Assembly: GCF_041734735.1 (NCBI RefSeq)
Contig: NC_134899.1
Coordinates: forward strand, 9,246,611-9,310,610
Length of the DNA: 64,000 nt
Reading direction: 5' to 3'
Source: Babylonia areolata
Taxonomy: Eukaryota; Mollusca; Gastropoda; Neogastropoda; Buccinidae
Shown here: positions 33,001 to 46,624 of the stretch, piece after piece
Numbering within the stretch: position 1 is the stretch's first letter
How the letters are laid out: each line of letters opens with the position of its first letter
Notes under the pieces: model-generated
Told to the model about the DNA's origin: nothing
The model's database searches: none
What the model saw: only the letters and a program-made list of their open reading frames with translations
Position numbers and translations under genes: made by a program

Positions 33001-33742
33001 ACCAAACACACTAGTCTCTTAGACAAAATGATGTCCAGTAATCTGGAAACAGTACTGTTTTGTTGAAAGTTGCAAGCGTCTAACCTATGAACCGCTGAAA
33101 GAAAAAGAAGAAAATATATTTTCCCTGACTCCCACTTCCACACACACCATACACCCTTCCTTTTTCTCATCACAACCACTGTTTGATTTTTTTTTTTTTT
33201 ACCACATTTTCTCCAAGTACCATAAATCTTAAACCCCTCTTCCCTTTATAAAGATTTCTCTGTTATTGTTTTCGTTATCAAGGTATCTGTCAGTAATGTG
33301 AATATGATGCTAAAGAAACACATATGCCAGACAGATGCATGAAGCTTAAATTGTGGATCAACACACAGAAGTGATGAAATCTGATCGAAGCTGCTTTGCC
33401 AGGAAAAGAGGAGGTTGTAGGGGCTGGGTTTTTTGAGTCACAGATAAATCACCAGCTGCAGGAAAAGTCTAGTCAGTGAAGCGAGAGGGAAAAAAAAAAG
33501 AAGAAATGTTAGCAGTTTGCATAAAAAAGACCACTGAGCTTTGTCGTTATCTTATCTTTTTTCTTTTAATTTCTTTGATTGCAAATATTCTGTATGATTT
33601 TATGTTCCACAACACAAACAATACTGATCAGTTTGTGTTCTATTCCATTTCCCTTGGATGTCAAAACCTGTCTTCGTTTTCACTCATGTTCGTGCTTGGG
33701 TTTCCCATGCTTTCTTGACTGATTCCTCTCAATGTTCCCTGA
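30031..33742. other. Probable MTMR6-like 3' UTR followed by unassigned sequence
   Basis: No conserved frame is recognised. The 3' UTR must begin at 30031, but the end is unclear. A candidate AATAAA lies at 32964-32969. Positions about 30540-33300 are AT-rich with no repeats that I recognise. Confidence 0.4.
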
Positions 33743-34186
33743 ATGTTTTCTTATGCAGGGTTTGAAAGAGATGGCATAATCCAGGAATTGAGACCAATTT
33801 TATGTCCAGTTCTTACCAAATCATGTGCACAAAAGTTTTTGTCATATGAAGAGATTGGAAGAAGGGTTGGTAGACTGGTTGGTTTCTGTCAACGTATGTA
33901 TGATAGTCAGTTGTGTCCAACTATGACCATCAGAACAGCAGGGGAGGCAGATGCTGTCCCAACTATCTGGGCTAGAATTTTATTATTGTGGAGAGCATCT
34001 TGCCCAAGTTACGTCCCCACTGTCTCAGCCAAGAGGGTTTTTAGGACAGTCAGCATTGGGATTGTTCCCAAAGGCCAACCAGCCCCCAAGGCTGCAGCAC
34101 TAAGAGCCAGTGCAATCTTGCCTCCTAGCTTAAGAGTCATAGCTTTATCACACACAGCTCTCACTTTGCTGTTGGCCCAGCTGTAA
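33743..34186 (+). other. Unexplained 147-codon open frame in a GC-richer island
   Basis: An open frame from ATG at 33743 to the stop at 34184-34186. The translation (for example MFSYAGFERDGIIQELRPIL) has no domain that I recognise. The island is more GC-rich than its flanks. A processed gene remnant, an old repeat read on either strand, or chance are all possible. I do not call it a gene. Confidence 0.25.
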
Positions 34187-35424
34187 GCTTCTGTCAGTCT
34201 GCGATATCAGCTGAGTGTTGTGTCCGCCTGTCAGTGTACAGAGACAAAGGTGAGGTTAAAACATATGCTCCTGCCTAGACACCCAAACCACAACTTTGTT
34301 ATATGGTCTGTTTGTTCAACACTCTGATGAATGACGTTTTGCTTTGTCACGGCATCAGTTTCAGCTTTTGTTCATGTGAACCAATTTACATTGTCTCTTT
34401 TAGCACTTTGCAAAAGCCAATAATTTGTAGAGTCTGCATCAAGCTTAATCCTCATTACAAGTGGCTTAGATGAAAACTTCCTTCATGCTGAAATGTGAAA
34501 TATCCTGCTTATGTAAGATTCAAATTTCCTTCATTTTTTTTTTTTCAGTCATAAGCTGCTACTTTGATTTTAGTTCATATATAATTTGTAATAAGCTCCT
34601 TGTTAGAAGATGGTAAATGCGTTTTTGTGTGTTATGATTAAGTTTGTATATTTTTCAGTACATAATATGTACTTGCAGATTTCCCCCTCAAGCCAAAGTA
34701 TGTCAAAAAGGAAGAAAAAACCCTGCAACATCATCAACTAAGAATCATTGCAGAATGGAGCAAATTGGCACATGTGCAGAGAAGACTCAGAGCAGACAGA
34801 TTGAAAGCCTGAGAACAGCTGAGGCTCTAGGCAGTTACAAATACATCGGTTGCTAGCCTGAATCTTGAAGTCATTTCTGTCAAAACCTTTAGGAAAGCTG
34901 TTTGGTTTCCTGTTCAGTATCAACAATGATGATCACGCATTCATTTTCATCCATTATGGCAGATGATTAGTATGTGATTTTCTTTCGCTTGTTCTTGTTG
35001 TCAGGTATGTATCTGTTGCTGCCATGCTTTACTCTTTTTGACTTTTTGTTTGTTTTCCTCATCAAACTGAGATCAGCTTGAATACTGTTGTCTCTCACAA
35101 CCCTCTAAAATTTCTTTGACTTTTGAATATCCTTTCCAGAATATTGGTCTCTAGAGATCTGCTGTCAGAAGCTTGCGTCAAACTTAATCCTTATTTCTTT
35201 CATTTGACAACTTAAGTATGGTGAGTGGTGTAATCACTGATCAGTCAGTGATCAAGTTCTTGCCTGAAGAGCTGGGATAAATTACATGGTCACAAAATCT
35301 ATAATAAAAGTTGTTGGACCTGCAGGAAATGTTAATAAAAGTCAACAGAACGAATGCATGCTATAGTTTGTTTAGTCTATTTCCACATTAAACTTTGATG
35401 ATAATAATGATAATACTGATGATG
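34187..35424. other. Intergenic, unassigned
   Basis: AT-rich sequence. AATAAA motifs at 35303-35308 and 35333-35338 could end a transcript, but none is anchored to a gene. No repeat family recognised. Confidence 0.4.
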
Positions 35425-35720
35425 ATAATGTACATTTATATAGCGCCCTTTCTCTCTAAGATCTCAGGGCGCTTTACATGAAAGAAAAATAAGAAAAATA
35501 TTACAAATTACAAATCATTCATGACCACTCTTTATCAACCCACACCCCCGCATTCCCCTACCTTCTCCCTTTCCCACTTTTCATGCATCAGGAATGAGCT
35601 GACATGGGTGGTGTTGGAGAACAAGGAAGCTGAGAGCGCTTATAGATAGGTTTTAAAAAGATGAGTTTTTAGTGATGAGTGAAAAGCAGAGATAGAATCC
35701 AATGCACAGGAATAATGGAA
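35425..35720 (-). mobile_element. Interspersed repeat with 'tttatatagcgccc' end
   Basis: The start 'acatttatatagcgcccttt' and 'agggcgctttacatgaaag' is the reverse complement of a 3' end common to many marine invertebrate retroelements. It resembles the end at 60176-60230. The right limit is a guess and the family unnamed. Confidence 0.45.
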
Positions 35721-36748
35721 AGCCTTATTAACAGCTAGCAGCACCTCTAATATTTGGCAGGCAATACATGAAAATTGTAATGGTGTGAAATATGCAACAA
35801 ACAAACTGGACACAGAAAAAACAACAACAAAGAATGTCTGAAGTTTGCTAAAAGGCTCAAGTGAAATTCTTTTTATTACTTTACATTTATTAGCGGCAAC
35901 TATTATGTTCAGTCATACCCGTGAGAGGGCTTTTTGATGTATGGCCATTCTTAACCCACCATTTAGGCAGCCATTATCCTGTTTCACCCATCACTTTTCT
36001 GACAGGAAGATGTTGGTGAGTTTCAGTACTGCTCAGAAACTAGTGAGTCTAGAATGCCGGGCATTCTCTTCGTCGATAACTGGTGTTGGAACTGTCAGGC
36101 TAAATTATGTGTGATTGCTTAATTAACAGGGAACTGTAGAACATATCATTTGATGTTTTATATTTTCATAGTACGTATTTTAATAGGATGTACAAGATGT
36201 TTGTATTTTTTGGAATAAGTTATTATTGCTTCATATTATGTAGTAAATCTTAAGTCATATGTATATTGGGTCTGCAGCAGTACACAAACTATTGTATCTC
36301 AATGGAAAGTTTGTGCTTATGTTGTTAAGTGTGTGTATTTGTGTGTGTGTGTGTGCACATGTATTTGTGTGTGTGTGTGTGTGTGTGTGCATGCGTGCAC
36401 GTGTGCATGTGCCTGTAAGTGTATAACTTGTGAGTTCCAATAAAAAATGTTAATAACAGGGTCACTAATACTTCACTGTTTAGATAATAAGAATGATTAC
36501 TGAGGTAGTGAAAGAAGTGAATTTGGAAACTGGGGTTTAATTCCATGAACCTGTTTGAGGCACTGAATATGATTTGGAAGTTATTCCATAATTTTGATGT
36601 CCAGATATATAATATGGTAATTCCACAGTTTTGTGAAGTCCCATTTTTTTTTATACTGAATGGGTTATTTTCAAGCTATATACCTTAGCACAAAAAATGT
36701 ATTGAATTAACCAGTTTCTAAATTTTCTTTTAAAATTTTTCACATATT
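35721..36748. other. Intergenic, with GT microsatellites
   Basis: GT-rich runs at 36330-36357 and 36368-36390. Otherwise AT-rich and unassigned. Confidence 0.5.
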
Positions 36749-36777
36749 TACTCACTTGTGTAGACAAGTGAGTCACC
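36749..36777. repeat. Palindrome matching the GACTCACTTGTG element end
   Basis: Near-perfect palindrome 'actcacttgtgtagacaagt' plus 'gagtc', the same 12-mer seen at the ends of the elements at 7654 and 56935. Likely the end of a further, decayed copy reaching right or left. Confidence 0.55.
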
Positions 36778-38349
36778 TTCATCTTTGCTGAAATATGTAA
36801 ACTCAGTGTATGTTTAATTACCAATTTCAGTTGGTCAGTTTGTGTGGTAAGCATGTAAACATTGTCATCTTCCAAGCTACTGCACGTGGAGCATTTGAAA
36901 GGATGGTTGATACAAAATACCTGCTTGGCAGTCCCATCATTGAAGACCTGGTAAGCAAGGTTAGAGATCAAAGTTCAGTGTGATCTCTTGGCATGATTGG
37001 AAAAAGTTGTAGGCATGACGGAGAACCAAGTCTTGTGTCCACTCTTCATCAGATTTATTTAAATGGTTGACTGTTACAACAGCATGAACCCCAGAATCCA
37101 AGGTCAGGTATAGGTCAAAAGATATGCACAATCCTCCATTCCACCTTCCCAACCCACCTTCCCTCAAATTAGCCATGGTTTGGATATGGTCTGTTGAAAG
37201 GGATTGCTCTGCTGCATTGTTTTCCATTAATGTTTTCCATCTTTTTTTTTTTCTCCATGTTTTGATTTTCTAATTTCTGCATCGACCATTATGGATATGT
37301 GCGTGAGCACTGCAAGCTTTGGCATTGGCTCTCTGTCTTGTCTGTCTGTCTGTCTCCTTCCCTCTTCATCTCTCTTGATATTAAATCAAATGATGGACAA
37401 TTGAACTGTATTTCCTTTCATTTTTGATGCCATTGATGACCCTTTGTGGGTCTGCTGTGACTTAGTGTGCGTAATATCCATGCGCTTTTGTGTTGTGAAG
37501 TAGAGTGCACAAAACGGTTTCACATTCCATTACAGGACATGTAATGTATATTTTGTCAGATTTGCCAAATCAATCAGTTGTACATGTACATATTAGCATG
37601 GTGAGTGCAGTGTGAAAAGAAAAGTGCAGGGCATGACAGGATAGCCATGCATGCACGATCAGCAGGCATGCATTCGATTGCGCTAAGTATCAGCTAAACC
37701 ATCAGTGTACAGCAAAAGTATGTGAAGGTATCATTTCTTTGCGATCTTCTTTGGGGAGTTTAGCATTTTGTTTCTAGAACTGTGATTTTAATCTTGATTT
37801 GACTACTTCAAATACAAACAACGAAAAAGGAATAGTTGAAAATGAAAAAAAACATGAGAATGTGTTGTTTTGTTTATTGTGTGAGGAAAGGGGGATCAAT
37901 TGTATCCTTATTCTCTTTTTTAATCAGTTATATAAAAAAAAAGGCATAATTATTTCTTTTTTCTTTTGTAATCCTAACAACCAAACATTTCAGTAGTATT
38001 ATTGAGTTATCTTCTATTGTCATTCAGTCTGATGATTAGATTTTTCACCAAGAGCAATCCAGCAATTGGAAAATTGTCTTTAGGAGAGAGAAAAGTATGG
38101 TGATTTATTTATTTCTGCTGAGCATGAATTTTAGGATTTTATCCTTCTTTTTATTTTGTTTTATTTTATTCATTTATTTATTAGTATCACTGATGTGTGC
38201 AGGTGTTTCTTGTGATTAACCCAGTCTGTCTCAAGTTGGGAAAACTTGTATTGCATATGATTATACAGCCATTGAGCCATTTCATGAATGATGTGAGTTT
38301 TAAGATCTGTGCTTGCTTCCAGATCACCGCTGTTTAACATGATATGTAG

Positions 38350-38400
<51 letters not shown>

Positions 38401-38880
38401 GTCATTGTGTTTGATAGCTTGTACTTTCTATTGACATCATATTCTGCTGTGATTCTGAATATATTGGGTTTGTACATTGAAACATTTTTGTGCCAGTTGT
38501 TCTTACTTTTTTTAAATTTTTTTAAAATTTTTTTTTTTTTTTTTTTAGATAACATTGACTGGGATAACTCAGCAGAAATAGGGTCTTGGTAGTATGAAAA
38601 GTGACAAGCATGAACAATGTTATGTAAATGAGTCCAGAACAATCACTGTAAGAAATAATTGTCTTTAGCTTAGCAGAGATCTGAGGGAAGTTGGGAAGCA
38701 AAACTGGAAGACACATCAGCATTCTCAGTAAGCTCGCCAGACTCTTGAACAAATGCTACGGGAGTAATAGGATGGCTGATGTGTGAATTTTTCTGATTAT
38801 CTCTTCATCCTTCTTCTTTCCACTCCTTTGTTCCCACCATCTGCATTTCCTCACCCCTTCTCCATCATTGTTATCAGTCC
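36778..38880. other. Intergenic, with one weak minus-strand open frame and GT run
   Basis: An 88-codon minus-strand frame at 36961-37227 looks mildly protein-like (MENNAAEQSLSTDHIQTMAN at the start) but has no recognised domain. A GT run lies at 38352-38397 and poly-T at 38529-38547. Otherwise unassigned. Confidence 0.4.
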
Positions 38881-39242
38881 GACGGGCGCAATAGCCGAGT
38901 GGTTAAAGCGTTGGACTGTCAATCTGAGGGTCCCGGGTTCGAATCACGGTGACGGCGCCTGGTGGGTAAAGGGTGGAGATTTTTACGGTCTCCCAGGTCA
39001 ACATATGTGCAGACCTGCTTGTGCCTGAACCCCCTTCGTGTGTATATGCAAGCAGAAGATCAAATACGCACGTTGAAGATCCTGTAATCCATGTCAGCGT
39101 TCGGTGGGTTATGGAAACAAGAACATACCCAGCATGCTCACCCCCGAAAACGGAGTATGGCTGCCTACATGGCGGGGTAAAAACGGTCATACACGTAAAA
39201 GCCCACTCGTGTGCATACGAGTGAACGCAAAAGAAAGAAAAA
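38881..39242 (+). mobile_element. tRNA-derived SINE family B, full length with target-site duplication
   Basis: Very similar to 29037-29420: 'caatagccgagtggttaaag', 'cccgggttcgaatcacgg' and 'gagtatggctgcctacatgg'. It is flanked by 'gttatcagtcc' at 38870-38880 and 39243-39253. The tail is A-rich with AAAG rather than GAA repeats. Confidence 0.9.
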
Positions 39243-39639
39243 GTTATCAGTCCATCCTCCCCCTCCCCCCACCCACTTTCCTCCTTCCTCCCTGGCCTTT
39301 TGATCTGTCTGTCAATCATGTACTGAGCTATTAGGTAGATGGAATTTATTGAATGGCAGGTTTAAAATCAAATGTATCTAATGACTGTTGTTCAATTGTT
39401 AATCGTCTGTTTTTGTTTTCTTTTTTTCATGACATGTACATGTTACTGAAGCAGTTGCCATGTAGAACAACCTGGACATCTGGCTCTGTAGTTTTGTCAC
39501 AGTTTTCTGAAAGATGCTGTAGCCTTGGTTGATAAATGCTTTGAGGTTTGAGTACCAAAAAGGTGAGACAGTTTAAACTGGTTGTGTATGAATATTTCAC
39601 TGCTGAAATATTCTTGTGGGTAATGTTTCAGTCCCTTTA

Positions 39640-39775
39640 AGATTTGTGTAAATATTTTTCAAATGATATAGCCAATGTCCCACCAATCAAAAGTTGTTTC
39701 CATGAACATTTTAAAAGTAATATAGCCAATGTCCCACCAAACAGAATTTGTTTCCATGAATATTGTATTGTCCAA
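39640..39775 (+). repeat. Two-copy tandem duplication, about 58 bases
   Basis: 'atagccaatgtcccaccaa' occurs at about 39668 and 39721, followed in both by 'tttccatgaa.att'. No gene context. Confidence 0.75.
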
Positions 39776-42700
39776 GTAAGGAATGCATGTTTTTCACATG
39801 GAAAATACATCTTATTTTCATTAATTTTTTACCAAAACATACTTTCTCATAACCGCTGACCCCACAGAAATAAACCCTCATGGATACTAGGTCACTACTA
39901 CACACTGAACATAGAAGAGACTGTTAAGTCAGCCAAATTTTGTATCTTGATAAACACCCACCAAAAGACATTTTATTCAATACACTGCATTCCAAGATAA
40001 AAGAAAAAAAGTAGAGTTCCAAACTACTCACTATACAAACTGTTCTGCTTGTTCTGGTAATTTGATCATGCTTGATTGGGTACAGATAGATTTTTCTGCC
40101 TTCTACATCATTAGGTTCAGCATCCACTTACTGTAGTGTTTATTGGTGTCATGAGAAGAAAATGTGAGCATGATAGGGTATTTTCACTTGTCGCGCCCAA
40201 AACCTGACATTTTGTTAAACTTGATAAGTGAAGTTTATGAAAAAGCTGATAAAAAGTTGTAAAACCATAATCCATCATTCATCATGATCATCATCATGAT
40301 CATCCTCATCAGTTCCTATGTTGCACAGCATATTGTATCTTGTATCCCTAAACCTGAATTTACAGTAGATTGTTTATACAGTTTTTAAGAATGAACACCA
40401 TGTACACAAACAGCTGAGCACATTGTGACCAAACTGACAGCCCCAACCACTCACATACAGAAAGATCATGGCATGCATCATCAAGAGCTTTCTGTTCACT
40501 CCGTAGTGGAAGTGAAGCTAGCCTGGAAGAGGAAGCTCATTGTGTGCATCCTCTGTCTTGACTGCATGCAGCTTGCCCATTATACTCTGCCAACACGCGC
40601 ACACCAGATTAAGGAAGGAAAGAAATGTAGATGGCTTTTGTGATAATAATGCTTTCTAGGATATGTTAGGAGAGTGAGAGTAGCATTATAATGACTTGTG
40701 AATATTTGTCAACTAGATCCACAGAAAGTAGCTAATATCGTCTGAACATTTCAAAGTTTGTATCTCAGATGGTAGTTCAGTGACTGAGTCACTCAGTGTG
40801 TTTTAAATGTGTCATGAGCTTTACTTGATTTACAGTAGCTAAGACTGAAAAGCTGTCTTCTAAATGGTTGTGAACATCAGCTGCAGATTTAATTGTAGCA
40901 TTGTTCAGTCAACTGTCATTCTGAATGTTCAGTATACACACATATAAAAAAGAGAGGAAGCATATTCAGAAACTATAAAACTTTGCCCAAAGACTGCCAG
41001 TTTTCTGATGAGCATAACACACAACTAACATCTTTTGTAACAGGCATTAGACAAATATGGGTTTTTGTAAGAACAGTACACTGGTTATTTCATGAATTAT
41101 GACAGTCAAACAATTTGACATCATTTGAACTCTGGATTCATTTCATTTCAACTATTTGTATTCTGCATCATAGGTGTGACTAGCGTTTTGCGGGTCCGAT
41201 TATATATTTCTTATATTTCAGTCTTTGTATACTTTCTGTTGTTATGTTGTTGTTTTGTTTATTAATGTATTTTAGTAAAGAATTGCATTCAACTTCAGCC
41301 AACAAACCCTACTTAATCGCAGCTAATATATTCACCAAGACAGCTTACTTACTCACCAAAATGTCCATCCTCATGTTTCCAATTTCTGCAAATAATGTAC
41401 ACATTTTCCCCTGGCATCTTGTACATGTTGTAATCACATTTTTAATGAGAGATGTTAACAAAATGCTTCATATTGTTGCGTTTGATTGTGCAAGGTGTGT
41501 TGGGCCTCCTGAGTTTGTAAAGCGAGCATCAAAGTGGTTCGTTTGCTTTGAGAGCTAAACATCTGATGTTTGGTTGTCCTGTGTATTGTAAGGTTTGTCA
41601 GGATGTGCTGCGCCATTCACTGATACCACCCATCACAGTATGTTTCTGTCTCTGTCTCTCTTCTCAGGTTTTCAAAAACACAAGCTCTTTGTAGGCACGC
41701 ACTAACTGCTACAGAGTCTGTGATGCTCCTCATATGTTGCAGTCAGGAATTAACTTGCACTTATAAAAATAGAATCAGCTGAACTTTTTGTATGAACCTC
41801 TTTTTTTCCGGAAAGCTGGGGGTGAAGGGTTGGGGAAGGGTCAGAGGGTTTACGATGGGTGGGGGTAAGGGTGTGGGGAGTGATGAACGTGACAGTGTAA
41901 TGGAAGGATGCTGTTGCCGAAGGAAGGAAGAATTAGATCAAGGCATGGGCTGAAAGGAATGGAAGAAGGCAGGGGTGAGGTATAGGGGATGAGGGTGGAG
42001 AATCATGTATAAAGTGCTGTACCACCTCAATATATAAAAATCCTTGTTCTACCTGTCAGCAGTTTGAAAATAAATGGTTTATGTTTATTCCCCTGGGTGA
42101 AAGAATTGTAATCTTTTGAGCAATGAGCAGTTAGATATGAAATAAAGTTACAAGAAATATTTTCTTCTGAGTTCTCAAAATGTAAAGGTGGAAGAGTAGC
42201 CTACCTTAAAATGACTCTCAGTCGTTTGCTCGTATATATGCATTATTTTTTTTATTCTTCAAACTATGATACATGTTTATTTATGTTGAGTTTTTTTGTT
42301 TTTCTTTTTTTTGTGTGTTTTTTTTCTCCTACCTCTGTTCAAATCAAAACCACAAAACGTAAGTTTGTCTATCCAGTAAACAACAGACGTGTCCAAGTGT
42401 TGGTGCATTGTGTTTTGGAGTCTGGGATAGCAATGATTAAAACAGTAGGATCATGAAAACAAAGCTTTGTAGAATCAGTATTACTGTCAGCAAGGAGCCA
42501 GGTCAGTGTTGTGATGTTTGCCTGTATAGGTTTGACTTTCTGTGCTGAATACATTCTTTTTGATCAATGAGCTTATTCTGATCACCATTGTCCGGTTCGT
42601 TACGGTATTATAGAAAACAATGATGGAGCAAAGGCCATGGCTAGAGAGAGCCTTAGAGGTGATTAAACTATTGTGATTGCATTGAGAATATGAGTGTTAC

Positions 42701-43977
42701 GGTTTGTTTATGTCTGGTCGTTTGGGTTTCCTCTGTGTGTATGTGTGTGATGGAGGGTTTGGAGGGCTGCAAAGTGATGGAATTGAAAATGGCCAAAACA
42801 TATATAGGCACATTTAGAGACAAAACACCACAAAATGAAGAAACTGCGTTTTTCACTTCTTTTTTTTTTTTTTTTGTCACAACATAATCCTGTGTCTTAC
42901 TCTGTTTCTATGAGCTGTGCACTGGAAGAAAAACTCACACAAGCGAACTGAACACTCGTACATTCCTGACCCCACAGCCCCCCCTCTCTTTCTCTCTCTC
43001 CTTCCTCGTCCCCTCCCATCAGAATTTCCGCTTTCTGCAGTGTCTCCGTTCTTTGCTTCCTCCATCTTTCATGACTGATGCACAGGCACACACGCACATG
43101 CATGCAGGCAGACAAACACACACATACGTGCAACCCTGTCTCTGCCCATTAATTCATGCATAAATACACTAACATGTGTAAAGGCACTCACAAATTAATC
43201 TCTTCACTGAATGTACTGTATTCCATATTCCTTTTAAACAAACAGAAAAGAAAACTACCACCACACACAGTCATCACTTCTTGATATGTTAATGTCCTCT
43301 CTGTGGTAGGCCATTTCACAGACTTGCCAGAGGATAAATACATTTCAATTGCATAATTTTATGAGCCTTGTGACTTGGATGAATAGAAAATTTAATCCAC
43401 ATTATCCAGTCTGAAGGTCCTTCTATCATTTCAATCATTGCTATAGTCTGTTTCCATCCTTTCCTTGAAATAATCACACATGGCACATCACAAATGGGGC
43501 ATCAAACATCTAGTTTCAGGCATCGAGTTTTATGAAGAGCCTTGTATGCAAGCTTTTCAGGCAACAAGCGTTGGACACTGTGTTGATTGACAACGCCAGG
43601 CGTCATGACATCTGATAAGAACTTTTCCCATTCACCTGCTGGAAAAGCAACATTGTCGTGAGGAACAACAAATTTAAATGAAGTCTACTGCTTGTCGCAT
43701 GCGAGCTCCACACCTCACTGCAGGTTTCAAGCCTTCTCGCACAACGAAGCCAGGTTTCGAAAAATTAAGTGCAGCCAACGTGAACGCTCCATGGTTGACA
43801 TCTTACAGACTGTCTGGTAGCATTTTGTTTTTTGTTGTTGTTTAGGAGGTGATAGGGGGCGGGTGGGTGCTAAACTTACTGCAGTTTCATGGCTTTACAT
43901 AAATTACAGATTGTCTGGAAAACTTTCATGGTGATTCACAATTGTTTTGTGAACCAGTAAATTCTTGAAATGGAAAT
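39776..43977. other. Intergenic, no gene recognised
   Basis: AT-rich sequence. An AATAAA is present at 42140-42145. G-rich stretch at 41815-41885 and a short ATG/ATC repeat at 40280-40310. No recognisable exon, RNA gene or named repeat. Confidence 0.45.
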
Positions 43978-44344
43978 CATCTTCTTCATCCGTGGGCTAC
44001 AGCTCCCACATTCACTCATATATACACTAGGGGGCTTTTACTTATATGACCATTTTTTACCCCACCATGTGCCATACTCCGTTTTCGGGGGTGTGCATTT
44101 TGGGTATGCGCTTGTTTCCATTACCCACCGAGCTGACATGGATGACAGGATTTTTAACGTGTGTATTTGATCTGCTTGTGTATACACACGAAGGAGATTC
44201 AGTCACAAACAGGTCTGCACATATGTTGACCTGGGAGATTGGAAAAATCTCCACCCTTTACCCACCAGGCGCCGTTACCGAGATTTGAACCCAGGACCCT
44301 CAGATTAAAAGTCCAACGCTTTAACCACTCGGCTATTGCGCCCA
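43978..44344 (-). mobile_element. tRNA-derived SINE family B, inverted, with target-site duplication
   Basis: Reverse complement of the 29037 and 38881 copies: it ends 'gctttaaccactcggctatt' and 'gcgccc' at the right. It is flanked by 'ttgaaatggaaat' at 43965-43977 and 44345-44357. Confidence 0.9.
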
Positions 44345-44710
44345 TTGAAATGGAAATGATTGTTAAAAGCACTCATGTAATTTATACATAAACTTGAATG
44401 ACACATGGAGAGATCACTTTCTTTTTTTTTGGCACCATTACATTGTGTGGTTTAGTTTTATAATAAAGTTAACAGGCAGTGAAAAAAGGGGTACAAAGTT
44501 CAACGCATACAAACTTTCAATTATCTTTACAAGAGTAATATATATATATATATATACATGTAAGCTTAGACATGATTACAAAAGTATTCTGAATAATTTT
44601 GAAGATAATGGTTTATTTGTTTTTTTATTGAGGAGGAAGGTGGCAGTATGGTCAAGATGCCTGTCTGGCAATACAGTGACCATGAGGGTCTCACCCTTTC
44701 TCACAAGTTT
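44345..44710. other. Intergenic, unassigned
   Basis: AT-rich, with a TA run at about 44539-44557. Nothing recognised. Confidence 0.45.
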
Positions 44711-44888
44711 GGCTGGATTATCAAACTGAGCATCCTATCATTCAGATAAGACAATAAATCAAGAAGTGTGACTGGAAAATCAAACTGAGCATAATTATTG
44801 TCATTCAGATAAGACAATAAATCAAGAAGTTTGTTAAATCAAACTGAGCATATTGTCATTCAGATATATATATGACAATAAATCAAGG
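44711..44888 (+). repeat. Tandem repeat, three units of about 55-65 bases
   Basis: 'atcaaactgagcat' occurs near 44718, 44778 and 44837. Each is followed by 'tcattcagata' and 'gacaataaatcaag'. Confidence 0.8.
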
Positions 44889-45100
44889 AGCTACCTTGTG
44901 CAGCATGCGCTTTGGTGCACTGAAAAAGAACCCATGCAACAAAAGTGCTGTCCTTAAGGGTACACAAATTTATGTGCATGCACTCAAGGCCTGACTAGTG
45001 CGTTTTGTTGGTGGTCAGGTATCCTCCAAGCAGATGTGGCGTACAGTGCATAGGGATTTGTCCGAACACCACTTTGCGAAACTGATACTGAAATTTTTGA
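44889..45100 (+). mobile_element. SINE 3' part (family D), diverged
   Basis: 'cagcatgcgctttggtgcac', 'aaaagaacccatgcaacaaa', 'caaggcctgactagtgcgtt' and 'tttgtccgaac' follow each other, then 'gcgaaactgatactgaaatt'. I remember this order from gastropod SINEs ending in 'gaaactgaaactg'. The head is missing. Confidence 0.6.
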
Positions 45101-46624
45101 TTTGCTATATAAAATACCATTTTGAATCAACAAATACATGTTACTGTCATTAATTCCTAGATAGGTAACAGTAGAATAAAGCCCTACTATTTGAAATTTA
45201 AGGTCAGGTATTTCTCCTGCTCTCAAACATATTAATACAATGAAAAACTGATGCTTTCAAAAGACCACTGTCCACTGAAGAAAATAGGAGGTATAATGGA
45301 GTTGTGTAAGTGGCAAACTTTTCTTGTTCCCAGATAGCTGCAAAATAATGACATGTAATGAGGGCTGGTGAGTGGGCTGTAAACCCTATTTCTCTGTATC
45401 TCTCTTTGTCTCTTTCTCTTTTTTCTGCCAAGGGCAAATTGCCAAACATGTGACTGTCACGAGTTAGGGGCCTTGGCAAGAAGTGACGTCAGCGTCGTTT
45501 GGTAACCCCCAATGTTTTGCTGAGACTGTCAGAGACTTGCTGTGCAACAGGGAGCGTTTGAAGGCTTGACGACAAATAGTTTGGACACTTTGGTAGGTAC
45601 TGGCTAATTCCTGATTCAAGATGAGTGAAAAAAGAACGAAGAATATTTCGTATTTTTGTTTGTTCGTTAAGTTGATATATTTTAACAGACGAAAGGAAAT
45701 TTGGATCATGTGACTGGTCGTTCATTGTTTGTGTCAGAATCTCAGTCGGTCAGTATAACATTTGCTTAAACATGAAGAGAACAAAAATCCCCCAAGGATG
45801 CATTAGCAAAGGCTGCAAAGGCAAATTTTGAGAATTGGATTTTCTTGTCGTTCTTCTGATAGAGGATGAAGAAACCTGAAATAAAAGCACAGTGAGTCAA
45901 GAGTGACCGAATAAGGTAGGAATTAGTACGTGCGCGTAATCAGCTGCGCCACTGTCCAAAGTCCACTTGGCAGTTGGCACGTTTTGACCGAGAAAGAAAT
46001 ATTTTCCTTTCTTTTGTTGGCGCGCTTTTGTAACATTTGCCTACGCTTGTAAGAAATAAATAGTGTGTGTGATTCATTACTGATCATTTCACACAGTTTC
46101 AACAAGATTCTCAAACGTTATGTTGAAAAGTACTACTTTTGCCGTCTAAAACTAGTGTGATATTACGATTTTTAAGTCTGTTAACTCAGGGGCATTGACA
46201 TCTCGCATTCATATATCATGTGATGCAAATCGTAGCAGACAAAGAGAACACACAGTGAACTGCAATTTACTTAATAATTGTGACTGACAGTGTGAGACAA
46301 TTTCGTCTGTCATCGAAACTTCGAAAAGATTATAATTTATATCAGATGTTACTGTTATGAGTTGCACTGTAGCACATTCAAGAACAGCTGTTTAAGGTTG
46401 ACTTTGTCAAGCTGGTGCTGTGATTTTGTTTTAAAAATTACATCATTTGTATTTTTAGAATTACTGATGTGATTGATTTTGACTTTTTGAAATAAGGTAC
46501 ATGATATATGGTAGTCATGTCTGACAAAGACCATCAGGACAGCACTATTCCCATTAATTAGGTAACACTACAGCTTGTATGATTTGATTCATATATAAGG
46601 GGGAACACTTAGTTAATATATTAT
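45101..46624. other. Intergenic, possible FAXDC2 promoter region
   Basis: Positions 45460-46120 are somewhat richer in CpG than their flanks. A full CRE-type palindrome TGACGTCA lies at 45484-45491, followed by 'ggtaacc' at 45501-45507. A promoter and untranslated first exon for FAXDC2 would be expected somewhere here, but no TSS or donor can be shown. Confidence 0.25.

Noticed and set aside
45484-45507. CRE palindrome plus GGTAACC as the FAXDC2 promoter
   Set aside because: Motifs this short occur by chance; there is no TSS or donor evidence. Kept only as a weak note.
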